A DNA stretch of 64,000 bases from Streptomyces sp. WP-1 (GCF_030450125.1 NZ_CP123923.1:6147501-6211500), one strand, 5' to 3'; shown: positions 49,883-58,945, counted from the stretch's first letter. Numbers and translations: made by a program. The notes: generated from the letters alone by a model not told the origin.

Positions 49883-51628
49883 ATGTCCGGGACGACCACG
49901 GCCGCGCTCCGGCCGCGCCGTCGGACGACCGGGCCCGGTGCCGACCGCTGGGTCGTCCTCGTCGTCCTCTGCGCCAGCCTGCTGCTCGTCGCCCTCGACG
50001 CGACCGTGCTGCACGTGGCCGTCCCCGCGGTCAGCGAGGACCTGCGGCCCAGCGCCATCCAGCTGCTCTGGATCGTCGACGTCTACCCGCTGGTCTGCGC
50101 CGCGCTGCTGATCCTCTTCGGCACCCTGGGCGACCGCGTCGGACGCAGACGCGTGCTCCTGCTCGGCTACGCCCTGTTCGGCGTGGCCTCCGCGGTGGCC
50201 GCCTGCGCGCACACCGCCGAGGTGCTGATCCTCGCCCGCGCCCTGCTCGGCGTCGGCGGCGCCATGATCATGCCCGCGACCCTGTCGATCCTGCGCCAGG
50301 TCTTCCCCGACCGGCGCGAGCGCGCCCTCGCCATCGGTGTCTGGAGCGCGGTCGCCGCGGTCGGCGCGGCGGTCGGACCACTGCTCGGCGGGTTCCTGCT
50401 GGAGCACTTCTGGTGGGGCTCGGTCTTCCTGGTCAACATCCCGCTGATGCTGATCAGCCTCCCCGTCGGACGGCTGCTGCTGCCCGAGTCCCGGGGCACG
50501 GCCGACGGCCCCTGGGACGTGACCGGCGCGCTGACGGCGGCCGCGGGTCTGTTCGGCGTCGTCCTCGGTGTGAAGCGGCTCGGCGGCGGCGAGGACCCCA
50601 CGAGCCCGCTCACCCTGCTGCCGCTGCTGGCCGGCGCGGCCCTGCTGGTGCTGTTCGTACGGCGCCAGCGGCGGCTGCCGCATCCGCTGGTGGACCTGTG
50701 CATGTTCCGCAGGCCCGCCTTCAGCACCTCGGTGGGCTGCATCGTGCTGGCCATGCTCGCGCTGGTCGGCCTGGAGCTGATCGCCGCGCAGTATCTGCAA
50801 CTGGTGCTCGGCCTCTCCCCGCTCGCCACCGGGCTGCGGCTGCTGCCACTGACCGTGGCGGCGATGGCGGCCGGTCTGCTGGGCGCGCGCGTGCTGCGCC
50901 GGTTCGGGCCGCGCCGGATGGTGTGCACCGGCTTCTGCCTGACGGCGGCCGCGGTGCTGGCCCTGACCGCGATGGGCACCGCCGACAACTCCCCGCTGCT
51001 GCTGTCCGGCTTCGTGCTGCTCGGCTTCGGCCTGGAGACCACGTTGTTCGGCGCCTACGAGTCGATGCTCAGCGAGGCCCCCGCGGACCGGGCCGGCGGG
51101 GCGGCGGCGATCGGCGAGACGTCGTACCAGCTGGGCGCCGGCATCGGCATCGCACTGCTCGGCAGTGTGATGAACGCCGCCTATACGCCCCGGCTGCGCG
51201 CGGTCCCCGGGGTCTCCGCCCCGGACGCGACCGCCGCCGGGCACTCCCTGGGCGAGGCGTACGACGTCGCCGGCCGGCTCGGCGGCCCCACCGGGACCCT
51301 GCTCCGCCGGGTGGCCCGGGACTCCTTCGTGCACGGGCTGCATCTGACGCTGCTGGTGAGCGCGGGCCTGTTGCTGCTGGGCGCGGTGATGGCGCTGCGG
51401 CTGCCGCGGATCATGCAGTGCGGCGCGGAACCGGAGACCGGCGCGGAACCGGAGACCGGCGCGGGGGCGGAGTCCGGCGCCGGGTTGGAGTCCGGGGTTT
51501 CGGCGGGGGCCGGCGTGGAGGCGGGCGCCGAGCCGGGCGCCGCCGGGGTGCCCTCCCCGCGTGTCTCCGGCAAGCAGCGCGCCTCCGGCACGCCGCAGGT
51601 CCCCGAGAAGCCGCGGGTCTCCGCCTGA
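49883..51628 (+). CDS. DHA2-family MFS drug efflux transporter
   Basis: A 581-aa membrane protein. ATG 49883 has GGAGG seven nt upstream. There are 14 predicted helices. Motif A is GTLGDRVGRRRVLLLG, motif C region ARALLGVGGAMIMPATLS, and antiporter motif D1 is near LLLVALDATVLHVAVPAV. This is the QacA/EmrB group exporting lipophilic cations or antibiotics. Residues of about 515-581 are an unusual disordered tail with repeats (GAEPETG twice, then GAESG, GLESG) that starts at the DNA level as 18-bp repeats. No regulator gene is adjacent. Confidence 0.93.
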   Translation: MSGTTTAALRPRRRTTGPGADRWVVLVVLCASLLLVALDATVLHVAVPAVSEDLRPSAIQLLWIVDVYPLVCAALLILFGTLGDRVGRRRVLLLGYALFGVASAVAACAHTAEVLILARALLGVGGAMIMPATLSILRQVFPDRRERALAIGVWSAVAAVGAAVGPLLGGFLLEHFWWGSVFLVNIPLMLISLPVGRLLLPESRGTADGPWDVTGALTAAAGLFGVVLGVKRLGGGEDPTSPLTLLPLLAGAALLVLFVRRQRRLPHPLVDLCMFRRPAFSTSVGCIVLAMLALVGLELIAAQYLQLVLGLSPLATGLRLLPLTVAAMAAGLLGARVLRRFGPRRMVCTGFCLTAAAVLALTAMGTADNSPLLLSGFVLLGFGLETTLFGAYESMLSEAPADRAGGAAAIGETSYQLGAGIGIALLGSVMNAAYTPRLRAVPGVSAPDATAAGHSLGEAYDVAGRLGGPTGTLLRRVARDSFVHGLHLTLLVSAGLLLLGAVMALRLPRIMQCGAEPETGAEPETGAGAESGAGLESGVSAGAGVEAGAEPGAAGVPSPRVSGKQRASGTPQVPEKPRVSA

Positions 51629-51678
51629 CCCCTCTGGACGTGCGGGACACTGCGCCGTAACGTCGGCCGCACAGCCGT

Positions 51679-51695
51679 AACTAGCGCTGCTAGTT
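51679..51695. promoter_or_regulatory. inverted repeat in promoter of acyl-CoA dehydrogenase gene
   Basis: AACTAGC-GCT-GCTAGTT is a perfect 7-bp-arm palindrome 22 bp before ATG 51718. It overlaps a -10-like TAGTTT. It has the look of a TetR-type operator. No regulator is next to it. Confidence 0.55.
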
Positions 51696-51717
51696 TTCCG
51701 TATCCGGAGGGTGTCCC

Positions 51718-52902
51718 ATGTCCGCGAAGCTGCCCCCGTTCGACGCCGCCGACCCGCTCGGGATCGACGATCTGCTGGACCCGGAGGACCTGGCGATCCG
51801 GGACACCGTGCGCGGCTGGGCGGCCGACCGGGTGCTGCCGTACGTCGCCGACTGGTACGAGAAGGGCGAGCTGCCCGGGATCCGGGAGCTGGCCCGGGAG
51901 CTGGGCGGGATCGGCGCCCTCGGGATGTCCCTCAGCGGGTACGGCTGCGCGGGCGCGTCGGCCGTGCAGTACGGACTGGCCTGCCTGGAGCTGGAGGCGG
52001 CCGACTCCGGGATCCGCTCGCTGGTCTCCGTGCAGGGCTCCCTCGCCATGTACGCCATCCACCGCTTCGGCAGCGAGGAGCAGAAGCAGGAGTGGCTGCC
52101 GCGGATGGCGGCGGGCGAGGTGATCGGCTGCTTCGGCCTGACCGAGCCCGACCACGGCTCCGACCCGGCCTCCATGCGCACGCACGCCAAGAAGGACGGC
52201 GACGACTGGGTGCTCAACGGGCGCAAGATGTGGATCACCAACGGATCGGTCGCCGGGGTCGCCGTCGTCTGGGCGCAGACCGAGGAGGGCATCCGCGGCT
52301 TCGTCGTACCGACCGGCACCCCCGGTTTCTCGGCGCCCGAGATCAAGCACAAGTGGTCCCTGCGCGCCTCCGTCACCAGTGAACTCGTCCTGGACGACGT
52401 GCGGTTGCCCGCGAGCGCGGCGCTGCCGGAGGTCGTCGGGCTGCGCGGCCCGCTGAGCTGTCTCTCGCACGCCCGCTACGGCATCGTGTGGGGCGCGATG
52501 GGCGCCGCGCGCAGCAGCTTCGAGTCGGCCGTGGAGTACGCGAAGACCCGCGAGCAGTTCGGGCGGCCCATCGGCGGCTTCCAGCTCACCCAGGCCAAGC
52601 TCGCCGACATGGCGGTCGAACTGCACAAGGGGATCCTGCTCGCCCATCATCTGGGGCGGCGGATGGACGCCGGCCGCCTGCGTCCCGAGCAGGTCAGCTT
52701 CGGCAAGCTGAACAACGTCCGCGAGGCCATCGAGATCTGCCGTACGGCGCGGACGATCCTCGGTGCCAACGGGATCTCCCTCGAATACCCCGTGATGCGG
52801 CACGCGACCAACCTCGAATCGGTGCTCACCTACGAGGGCACCGTCGAGATGCACCAGCTGGTGCTGGGCAAGGCGCTCACCGGGCTCGACGCGTTCCGGT
52901 GA
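51718..52902 (+). CDS. acyl-CoA dehydrogenase, glutaryl-CoA-dehydrogenase-like
   Basis: A 394-aa flavoenzyme. ATG 51718 has GGAGGG eight nt upstream. FAD and substrate motifs are CFGLTEPDHGSDPASM and WVLNGRKMWITNGSVAG. The catalytic base is the Glu of TYEGTVEMHQLVLGKALTG, which is the GcdH placement and is absent from many other acyl-CoA dehydrogenases. It probably oxidises glutaryl-CoA in lysine breakdown. It is preceded by a palindrome and is a single gene, convergent with sflA. Confidence 0.93.
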   Translation: MSAKLPPFDAADPLGIDDLLDPEDLAIRDTVRGWAADRVLPYVADWYEKGELPGIRELARELGGIGALGMSLSGYGCAGASAVQYGLACLELEAADSGIRSLVSVQGSLAMYAIHRFGSEEQKQEWLPRMAAGEVIGCFGLTEPDHGSDPASMRTHAKKDGDDWVLNGRKMWITNGSVAGVAVVWAQTEEGIRGFVVPTGTPGFSAPEIKHKWSLRASVTSELVLDDVRLPASAALPEVVGLRGPLSCLSHARYGIVWGAMGAARSSFESAVEYAKTREQFGRPIGGFQLTQAKLADMAVELHKGILLAHHLGRRMDAGRLRPEQVSFGKLNNVREAIEICRTARTILGANGISLEYPVMRHATNLESVLTYEGTVEMHQLVLGKALTGLDAFR

Positions 52903-52939
52903 GCCACCGGATGGAGCGGGGCCGGTGAGCGGCCCCGCC

Positions 52940-53377
52940 TCAGCTCTGGTTGAAGAAGCCGTCCGTGCGGTGCGCGGACGCGTCACCGCTGATGATCTCC
53001 GTGTCGGCCGGGGTCAGCAGGAACACCCGCGTGGAGACCCGGTCGATGGAGCCGCGCAGACCGAAGATCAGCCCCGCCGCGAAGTCCACGACCCGCTTGG
53101 CGTCGCCGGGCTCCATGCTGGTGAGGTTCATGATGACCGGGACCCCGTCCCGGAACAGCTCGCCGATGGCACGGGCGTCCCGGAAGCTGTCCGGGGTGAC
53201 CGTGGCGATCCGCCGGCTCTTCTCCTCGGCCTTGTCCGCGGCCACCTGGACCCGCGGGTCGGTCACCCAGGCGTCCCCGGACGTGGGGCCCTCGGCGTAG
53301 TCGTCGTCGTAATAGCGCTCGTCATCGTTGTCGTCGACGAGGCCGAGCCACGCACTCGCCTTGCGTACCGATCCCAT
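52940..53377 (-). CDS. sflA: SepF-like protein SflA
   Basis: A 145-aa protein from ATG 53377 with AGGAGG upstream. The N-terminus [20 protein letters not shown] is the membrane-targeting part, followed by an acidic linker. The SepF domain at about 55-135 has [20 protein letters not shown], then [19 protein letters not shown] and [11 protein letters not shown]. It is a paralogue of the main SepF, which lies elsewhere next to ftsZ. The gene order fits S. coelicolor SCO1749, known as SflA, reported to keep FtsZ and dynamin from mislocalising during sporulation (recall). Divergent from the DUF5685 gene. Confidence 0.85.
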   Translation of the reverse strand: MGSVRKASAWLGLVDDNDDERYYDDDYAEGPTSGDAWVTDPRVQVAADKAEEKSRRIATVTPDSFRDARAIGELFRDGVPVIMNLTSMEPGDAKRVVDFAAGLIFGLRGSIDRVSTRVFLLTPADTEIISGDASAHRTDGFFNQS

Positions 53378-53567
53378 GGACGCCTCCTCTCACAGCGGTC
53401 TCTCGTGCTTCCGCACCTTCCCCTATGGTCATCCATGATGCTGACAACGCGCCAAGTGGATAGTCGCCGCACGGGGGGTTTGTGACGGTACTGGTGCACA
53501 GCCGATCCGTCGAGACTCCTTGTCCCCCAAGGGTTGTGACACGTACGGCTGCTGACTGTGAGTGAAA

Positions 53568-53573
53568 TATGAT
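53568..53573 (+). promoter_or_regulatory. candidate -10 for DUF5685 gene
   Basis: TATGAT in a short AT-richer patch, 74 bp before GTG 53648. No good -35 is seen 17-18 bp upstream. The 270-bp spacer between sflA and this gene holds nothing else recognisable. Confidence 0.4.
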
Positions 53574-53647
53574 GGTCGGCGGCGGATGGGTGATGCCCGG
53601 TGCGTCCGGGTGAAGCCGATACCACCTCAACACACGGGGGAAACGCT

Positions 53648-54874
53648 GTGTTCGGAATAGTCAGACCGTGCTCGCATCGGCTCGGTGACCGCCTCACATC
53701 CGAGTGGATGGCGCATCTGTGCGGGCTCTGCCTCGCGTTGCGCCGCGACCATGGTCAGCTCGCACGTGTCGTCACCAACTATGACGGTTTGTTGATCTCC
53801 GTGTTGACGGAGGCTCAGCTCGGCCGGAGCGAGGGCGGACGACGCCTGGCGGGGCCGTGCGCGCTGCGCGGGATGCGGACGGCGTCCGTCGCGCAGGGCG
53901 AGGGCGCGCGGCTCGCGGCCGCCGTCTCCCTGGTGCTCGCCGCGGCGAAGGTCCGCGACCATGTCGCCGACCGGGACGGGCTGCTGGCCCGCAGACCCGT
54001 GGCCGCCGCCGCCCGCAAGGTCGCGGCGAGCTGGAGCCGGGACGGGGAAGCGGGCGGGGCGGCGGTCGGCTTCGACACCGGTGTCCTGGTGGACGCCGTC
54101 GACCGGCAGCTCGGCATCGAGACGCCGGCCGGGCCCGGCACCCCGCTGCTGACCGTCACCGAGCCCACCGAGACGGCTACCGCGGCCGCGTTCGCGCACA
54201 CCGCGCGGCTGTCCGGCCGGCCCGGCAACGCGGCCCCGCTCGCCGAGGCCGGGCGGCTCTTCGGGCGGCTCGCGCATCTGCTGGACGCGGTGGAGGACCA
54301 GGAGGCCGACGCGGCCGGCGGCGCCTGGAACCCGCTCACCGCCACCGGAACCTCCCGCGCCGAGGCCCGCAGGCTCGCCGACGACGCGGTGCACGGCGTC
54401 CGACTCGCCCTGAAGGAGGCCGAGTTCAGCGACGGCGCGCTGATCCATCTGCTGCTGGTGCACGAGCTGCGGCGCTCGGTGGACCGGGCGTTCGGCACGA
54501 CGACCTGTGGACACACGGGCGCGCAGGGCGCGTTCGGACCGCCGACCGGGCCGTACGCGCCGGGGAACCCGGGGAATCCGGGACCTCAGGGGCCGTACGC
54601 GCCGGGCGGCCCGTACGGCAACCCCTACGGCACCCCTCACGGCGGCGGGCCGCAGGGCCCGGACAAGCGGGGTTTCTGGGCCGGTTGCGCCGCCGCGCTC
54701 GCCGTGTGCTGCACCTGCAAGGTGTGCTGCGCCGACTCGTTCGAGGGGCCGTGGTCGCGCAAGCGGCGCGACGGCTGCTGCGCCTCCTGCGACTGCAACT
54801 GCGACGGGTCGTGCTGCGAGGCCATGGAGTGCTGCGAATGCTGCGAGTGCTGTGCCTGTGACTGCGGCTGCTGA
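53648..54874 (+). CDS. DUF5685 family protein with Cys-rich tail
   Basis: A 408-aa protein from GTG 53648, seven nt after GGGGG. The N-terminal IVRPCSHRLGDRLTSEWM then AHLCGLCLALRRDHGQ holds three conserved Cys and His, a probable metal site. A helical domain extends to about 300. Then comes a Gly/Pro/Tyr linker (GPYAPGNPGNPGPQGPYAPG), and the last 66 residues contain 22 Cys as CC, CxC and CCE repeats. The tail could bind metals or Fe-S clusters. The family is a conserved actinobacterial hypothetical. I do not know its function. Confidence 0.85.
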   Translation: MFGIVRPCSHRLGDRLTSEWMAHLCGLCLALRRDHGQLARVVTNYDGLLISVLTEAQLGRSEGGRRLAGPCALRGMRTASVAQGEGARLAAAVSLVLAAAKVRDHVADRDGLLARRPVAAAARKVAASWSRDGEAGGAAVGFDTGVLVDAVDRQLGIETPAGPGTPLLTVTEPTETATAAAFAHTARLSGRPGNAAPLAEAGRLFGRLAHLLDAVEDQEADAAGGAWNPLTATGTSRAEARRLADDAVHGVRLALKEAEFSDGALIHLLLVHELRRSVDRAFGTTTCGHTGAQGAFGPPTGPYAPGNPGNPGPQGPYAPGGPYGNPYGTPHGGGPQGPDKRGFWAGCAAALAVCCTCKVCCADSFEGPWSRKRRDGCCASCDCNCDGSCCEAMECCECCECCACDCGC

Positions 54875-54900
54875 GCCCGGCTCGGGCCGCTGACCCCCGC

Positions 54901-55845
54901 TCAGCCCTTGATCTCCGGCGGGGAGATCTGTGACTTCGTGATCGCCGAGCCCGTCGTGCCCCACTTCTTCAGGATCTTGTCGTAGGTCCCGTCGGCGATC
55001 AGCCGGTCCACCGCCGCCCGGAAGGCGGGCGCGAGTCTCGTGCCCTTCTTGAAGGCGAAGCCGACGTCCAGGCGGTGGAACTCATCGAGGAACTTCAGGC
55101 CCGGCTGCTGTGCGACGGCGTAGCGCAGCCCGTTGATCGTGGACATCACGACATCGCTGCGGCCCTGCTGCACCGAGGACCAGACCGCGCTCGGCTCGGC
55201 GTACGTCTGCACCTGGTACGGCTTCTTGCCCGCGTCGGAGCACAGATGCCTGCTCTCCTCCAGCGTGGCCTCGAAGGTGGTGCCGGCGCCGGTCGCCACG
55301 TTCAGCCCGCACAGCTGCTTCAGATCGGTGATCTTGCCCAGCTTGCTGTCCTTGCGGGTGGCGAAGCCCTGGCCGTCGTTGATGTAGGTGACGAAGTCGA
55401 TGGTCCTGCGCCGCTCGTCGGTGACCCCGAAGTTGCTCGCGCCGAAGTCGTACTTGCCGCTGTCCAGGGCGGGCAGGATCGCCTCGAAACTCGCCTGGTC
55501 CACGGTCAGCTTCAAGCCCAGCACCTTGGCGACCGCCTTGGTGAAGTCGACGTCCTGCCCGGTCAGCGTTCTGCCGTCGGCGAGGTAGGTGGTGCCGGGC
55601 GGGGTGCCGCCGACGCTGATCGCGACGGTGAGGTGGCCGGTGCCGGGCGGCAGCAGCTTCGCCGCCGCCGGGTCGGTCTTCTCTGCCGACACCACGTCCG
55701 CGGTCGGCACCGCCGCGGGCGTGGCCGCCACCCCCGAGGCGTCCGCACCGCCCGTGCCCGAGCCGGAACCGCACGCGGTGAGGAGCAGGGCGGCCGAGGT
55801 CAAGGCGGTGAAGGGCATGACAAATCGATACTTCGGCATACGCAT
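54901..55845 (-). CDS. amino-acid ABC transporter substrate-binding lipoprotein
   Basis: A 314-aa exported lipoprotein. ATG 55845 has AGGAG ten nt upstream. The signal peptide ends in the lipobox LLTAC, making Cys 25 the lipidated residue. The SBP_bac_3 domain follows: TYLADGRTLTGQDVDFTKAV, GKYDFGASNFGVTDERR, GLNVATGAGTTFEATLEE and DVVMSTINGLRYAV. This is the polar amino-acid binding family. It lies on the minus strand after a leader-peptide ORF and faces the permease gene on the plus strand, so both halves come from one divergent promoter region. Confidence 0.93.
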   Translation of the reverse strand: MRMPKYRFVMPFTALTSAALLLTACGSGSGTGGADASGVAATPAAVPTADVVSAEKTDPAAAKLLPPGTGHLTVAISVGGTPPGTTYLADGRTLTGQDVDFTKAVAKVLGLKLTVDQASFEAILPALDSGKYDFGASNFGVTDERRRTIDFVTYINDGQGFATRKDSKLGKITDLKQLCGLNVATGAGTTFEATLEESRHLCSDAGKKPYQVQTYAEPSAVWSSVQQGRSDVVMSTINGLRYAVAQQPGLKFLDEFHRLDVGFAFKKGTRLAPAFRAAVDRLIADGTYDKILKKWGTTGSAITKSQISPPEIKG

Positions 55846-56016
55846 CGGCGGCGTTCTCCTGAACGGGAAAAGGGTGTGCGGAAGCGCGAGGGGAGGGGCG
55901 CGTGTGAAGGCGCGGTGGGGCGAGGAACAACGAGAGAAGCGCGGGAACGCGGAAGAGCGGAGATGCGCAGAGCGCGAAGCGGGCCCGCCGGAGGCGGGCG
56001 AGCGCAGGGGGTCAGC

Positions 56017-56088
56017 TCAACAGGAGGAGGACCACACGCGACCGAAGTCGATGTGGGAGCGGGTGACCAGCCACTGCTGTGGATGCAT
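56017..56088 (-). CDS. putative leader peptide of sulfur-related operon
   Basis: A 23-residue ORF from ATG 56088: MHPQQW, then LVTRSHIDFGRVWSSSC. The LVTRxHIDxxRVxSxxC pattern is that of a family of Streptomyces leader peptides found before sulfur and methionine transport genes (recall). The terminal residue is Cys. The promoter (TTGACG at 56123-56118, 17 bp, TCCACT at 56100-56095) puts the transcript start at the ATG, so the message is leaderless. It precedes the binding-protein gene by 171 bp and may sense Cys supply by ribosome stalling. Confidence 0.75.
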   Translation of the reverse strand: MHPQQWLVTRSHIDFGRVWSSSC

Positions 56089-56094
56089 GGGGCA

Positions 56095-56123
56095 AGTGGA
56101 ACAGGCATCCGGTTCCGCGTCAA
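56095..56123 (-). promoter_or_regulatory. promoter of the leader peptide/binding-protein unit
   Basis: Read on the minus strand: -35 TTGACG (56123-56118), 17-bp spacer, -10 TCCACT (56100-56095), then six bases to ATG 56088. Confidence 0.6.
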
Positions 56124-56159
56124 CTGACTTGAGACGTACCGCCCACACTATGGACACCC

Positions 56160-56190
56160 TTGACAGCGTGGGCGACCGCTTGCGTACTCT
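56160..56190 (+). promoter_or_regulatory. promoter of the permease-led operon
   Basis: TTGACA (56160-56165) and TACTCT (56185-56190) with a 19-bp spacer, about 115 bp before the permease ATG 56304. The divergent minus-strand promoter lies only 37 bp away, so one regulator could control both. No leader peptide was found on this side. Confidence 0.5.
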
Positions 56191-56303
56191 CGGTGTACGG
56201 CCCTGCTGAGGGGCTCGGCCGTGACCGCGCCGCTCGTCCGGCGCACCTGTGTGAAGGCACCACCCGTTCCGACGTTCGACCGATCGCGTCACGGAGCCTT
56301 CGC

Positions 56304-57161
56304 ATGTCATCCGACACCCTCGCCCAAGCACCCACCGCCCCGGAGATACCCGGGCCCGCGGCCGTCCCCCGGATCGTGCCGCAGCGCCGCTACGGACAGT
56401 GGACCGCCGCCGTCGTCGTCCTCGTCCTGCTCGGCCTCGCCGTCACCTCCGTCGTGCGCAACCAGGCGTTCCAGTGGGACGTGGTCGCCGCGTACTTCAC
56501 CACCGGCTCGGTGCTGCGCGGACTGTGGCTCACGCTCTGGCTGACCGCCGTGGTGATGGTCCTCGGCTTCGCCCTCGGCACCCTGCTCGCCGCGTTCCGG
56601 CTCTCCGCCAACCCCGTGCTGCGCGCGGTCGGCTGGGGCTACGTCTGGCTGTTCCGGTCCATCCCGATCCTGGTGCAGCTGCTGCTGTGGTTCAACATCG
56701 GGGCGCTGTACCCGACGGTGCTCGGGGTGAAGACGGTCGACCTGCTCAGCCCGGTCGCCGTGGCCATCGTCGGCCTCACCCTCCACGAGGCCGCCTACGC
56801 CGCCGAGGTCGTGCGCGGCGGCATCCTCTCCGTCGACCGGGGCCAGATCGAGGCCGCCCAGGCGCTCGGTCTGAGCCGGTGGCGCCGCTGGTGGCGGATC
56901 GTGCTGCCGCAGGCGATGCGCTCCATCGTGCCGCCCGCCGGCAACATGCTGATCGGCACCCTCAAGGGCACCTCCATCGTCAGCGTGATCGCCGTCAACG
57001 ACCTTTTGTTCTCGGCCCAGTTGATCTACCACCGCACCTACCAGGTCATCCCGCTGCTGATGGTCGCCACCCTCTGGTACGCCGTCGTCACCACCGTGCT
57101 CGGCATCGGCCAGCACTACGTGGAGAAGCACTACGCGCGCGGCACGGGCGGGACCCGATGA
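56304..57161 (+). CDS. amino-acid ABC transporter permease
   Basis: A 285-aa membrane protein. ATG 56304 has GGAG seven nt upstream. There is one N-terminal helix (WTAAVVVLVLLGLAVTSVV) before the core of about five helices. The EAA loop EAAQALGLSRWRRWWRIVLP and NMLIGTLKGTSIVSVIAVND are typical of HAAT-family permeases for polar amino acids such as cystine, glutamine or arginine. It is overlapped by the next gene (ATGA). It pairs with the ATPase at 58946 and the lipoprotein on the opposite strand. Confidence 0.92.
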   Translation: MSSDTLAQAPTAPEIPGPAAVPRIVPQRRYGQWTAAVVVLVLLGLAVTSVVRNQAFQWDVVAAYFTTGSVLRGLWLTLWLTAVVMVLGFALGTLLAAFRLSANPVLRAVGWGYVWLFRSIPILVQLLLWFNIGALYPTVLGVKTVDLLSPVAVAIVGLTLHEAAYAAEVVRGGILSVDRGQIEAAQALGLSRWRRWWRIVLPQAMRSIVPPAGNMLIGTLKGTSIVSVIAVNDLLFSAQLIYHRTYQVIPLLMVATLWYAVVTTVLGIGQHYVEKHYARGTGGTR

Positions 57162-58915
57162 GGCCCCAGCTGGTGATCGTGGGTGCCGGGCCGCGGGGGA
57201 CCGGCCTCCTCGAACGCATCGCCGCCAACGCCCCCGAGCTGTATGCCGCCTCGGGCCTCGACATCCATCTCGTGGACCCGCATCCACCGGGCGGCGGACG
57301 CATCTGGCGCCAGGAGCAGTCGCCGCTGCTGTGGATGAACTCGCACGCCGAGGACGTCACCATGTTCACCGACGACACGGTGCGCATGGACGGACCGGTG
57401 CGCGAGGGGCCCACGCTGCACGAGTGGGCCGCCCTGGACGGCCGTACCTTCGCCGACCGCCGGCTCCAGGGCGGATACCTGCGCTTCGTGTACGAACGGG
57501 CCCTGGCCGAGCTGCCCCCGGACATCACCGTGCACCACCACCCCACCCGCGCGCTGCGCGTCGGCGGTCCCCGCGAGGGGCGCCAGCAGGTCTGGCTGGA
57601 GGGCCGGGCGCGCCCCCTCCTCGCCGACCTGGTGATTCTCGCCCTCGGCCACCTCGACGCCGAACTCGACCCGGAGCAGGTCAAGTTGGCCGCGTACGCC
57701 CGGACGCACAACCTGGTGCACCTGCCGCCCGACTTCACCGCCGACACCGACCTGTCCGCGCTGGAACCCGGCGAACCGGTGCTGGTGCGGGGCTTCGGAC
57801 TGGCCTTCGTCGACCTGATGGTGCTGCTCACCGAGGGCCGCGGCGGCCGGTACGACGGCGACACCTATCTGCCCTCGGGACGGGAGCCGGTGCTGTACGT
57901 CGGCTCGCGGCGCGGGGTGCCGTACCACTCGAAGATCGGCTACGACTGGAGCGGCGACCGGCCCCCGCTGCCCCGCTTCCTCGGCCCCGCCGAGATCGCG
58001 GAACTGCGGTCCCGGCCGGGCGGCTTCGACTTCCGGCGCGATGTGTGGCCGCTGGTCGAGAAGGAGCTGGGCTTCGCCCACTACCACCGGCTGTTCACCG
58101 CCCACCCGGAGCGCACCACGAGCGCCTGGGCCGACTTCGAGGAGAAGTACGCGGCCGCCGACGGCCCCGCCGAACGGGACGCGCTCGCCGCCGCCGCCGT
58201 ACCGGACCCGGCCGACCGGCTCGACCTCACCGCGCTCGACCATCCGCTGGCCGGGGTGCGCCACGCCTCGCACGAGGACCTCCAGGGCGGACTGCGCGCC
58301 TATATCGAGGCCGACCTCTCCAGACGCCACGACCCCTCCCACAGCGCCGACCTGGGCGTCTTCCTCGGGCTGCTCTCCGTCTACGGGCAGCTGGTGCGGC
58401 TCGGCGACATCGGGCCCTGGTGGCACGGGTTCTTCAGCTGTCTGGCGTCCGGGCCGCCCGGCCCCCGGCTGCGGCAGATGCTCGCGCTGTCCCGGGCGGG
58501 GCTGCTGCGGTTCCTCGGCGCCGGGATGACCGTCACCGCCGGGGACGGGGTGTTCCGGGCGGCGGGCCCCACCGTGCCCGGGTACTCGGTCACGGCCCGG
58601 GCGCTGGTCGAGGCCCGGCTGCCCGAGCCCACCGTGGCCCGCGCCCGCGATCCCCTGCTGCGCGAACTGCACGCCGACGGCGCCGCCGAGACCCCCGAGG
58701 GGCTGCTGCGGGTCGACCCCCGCGACGGCCGCCTCCTCGACGGCGCCGGGCGCCCGCACCCCCGCCGCTTCGCGCTCGGCCCCTACACCGACGCCCGCAC
58801 CCCCGGCGCCTTCACCCGGCCGCGCACCGGCGGACCCGCCTTCCGGCAGAACGACGCCACCGCACGGGCCGCGCTGGCCTTCCTGCGTGCCGGAGCCGGC
58901 CGCGCCGTCGCGTGA
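57158..58915 (+). CDS. FAD/NAD(P)-binding protein in ABC transporter operon
   Basis: A 585-aa protein from ATG 57158, coupled to the permease. The N-terminal dinucleotide fold VIVGAGPRGTGLLERIA is of the NAD_binding_9 type, followed by VDPHPPGGGRIWRQEQSP and a second Rossmann segment, VLVRGFGLAFVDLMVLLTEG. It is cytosolic. Members include monooxygenase-like and oxidoreductase proteins of unclear chemistry. Placement between a permease and its ATPase, with a luciferase-like oxygenase downstream, suggests it takes part in metabolising the imported compound (inference). Confidence 0.85.
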   Translation: MRPQLVIVGAGPRGTGLLERIAANAPELYAASGLDIHLVDPHPPGGGRIWRQEQSPLLWMNSHAEDVTMFTDDTVRMDGPVREGPTLHEWAALDGRTFADRRLQGGYLRFVYERALAELPPDITVHHHPTRALRVGGPREGRQQVWLEGRARPLLADLVILALGHLDAELDPEQVKLAAYARTHNLVHLPPDFTADTDLSALEPGEPVLVRGFGLAFVDLMVLLTEGRGGRYDGDTYLPSGREPVLYVGSRRGVPYHSKIGYDWSGDRPPLPRFLGPAEIAELRSRPGGFDFRRDVWPLVEKELGFAHYHRLFTAHPERTTSAWADFEEKYAAADGPAERDALAAAAVPDPADRLDLTALDHPLAGVRHASHEDLQGGLRAYIEADLSRRHDPSHSADLGVFLGLLSVYGQLVRLGDIGPWWHGFFSCLASGPPGPRLRQMLALSRAGLLRFLGAGMTVTAGDGVFRAAGPTVPGYSVTARALVEARLPEPTVARARDPLLRELHADGAAETPEGLLRVDPRDGRLLDGAGRPHPRRFALGPYTDARTPGAFTRPRTGGPAFRQNDATARAALAFLRAGAGRAVA

Positions 58916-58945
58916 ACCTCCCCTCTATCCGAAGGAATTGACCCC

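Noticed and set aside
56221-56303. Leader peptide on the plus strand before the permease (GTG 56221)
   Set aside because: The frame has no stop before the permease and lacks the HID..R..C pattern seen on the minus strand.
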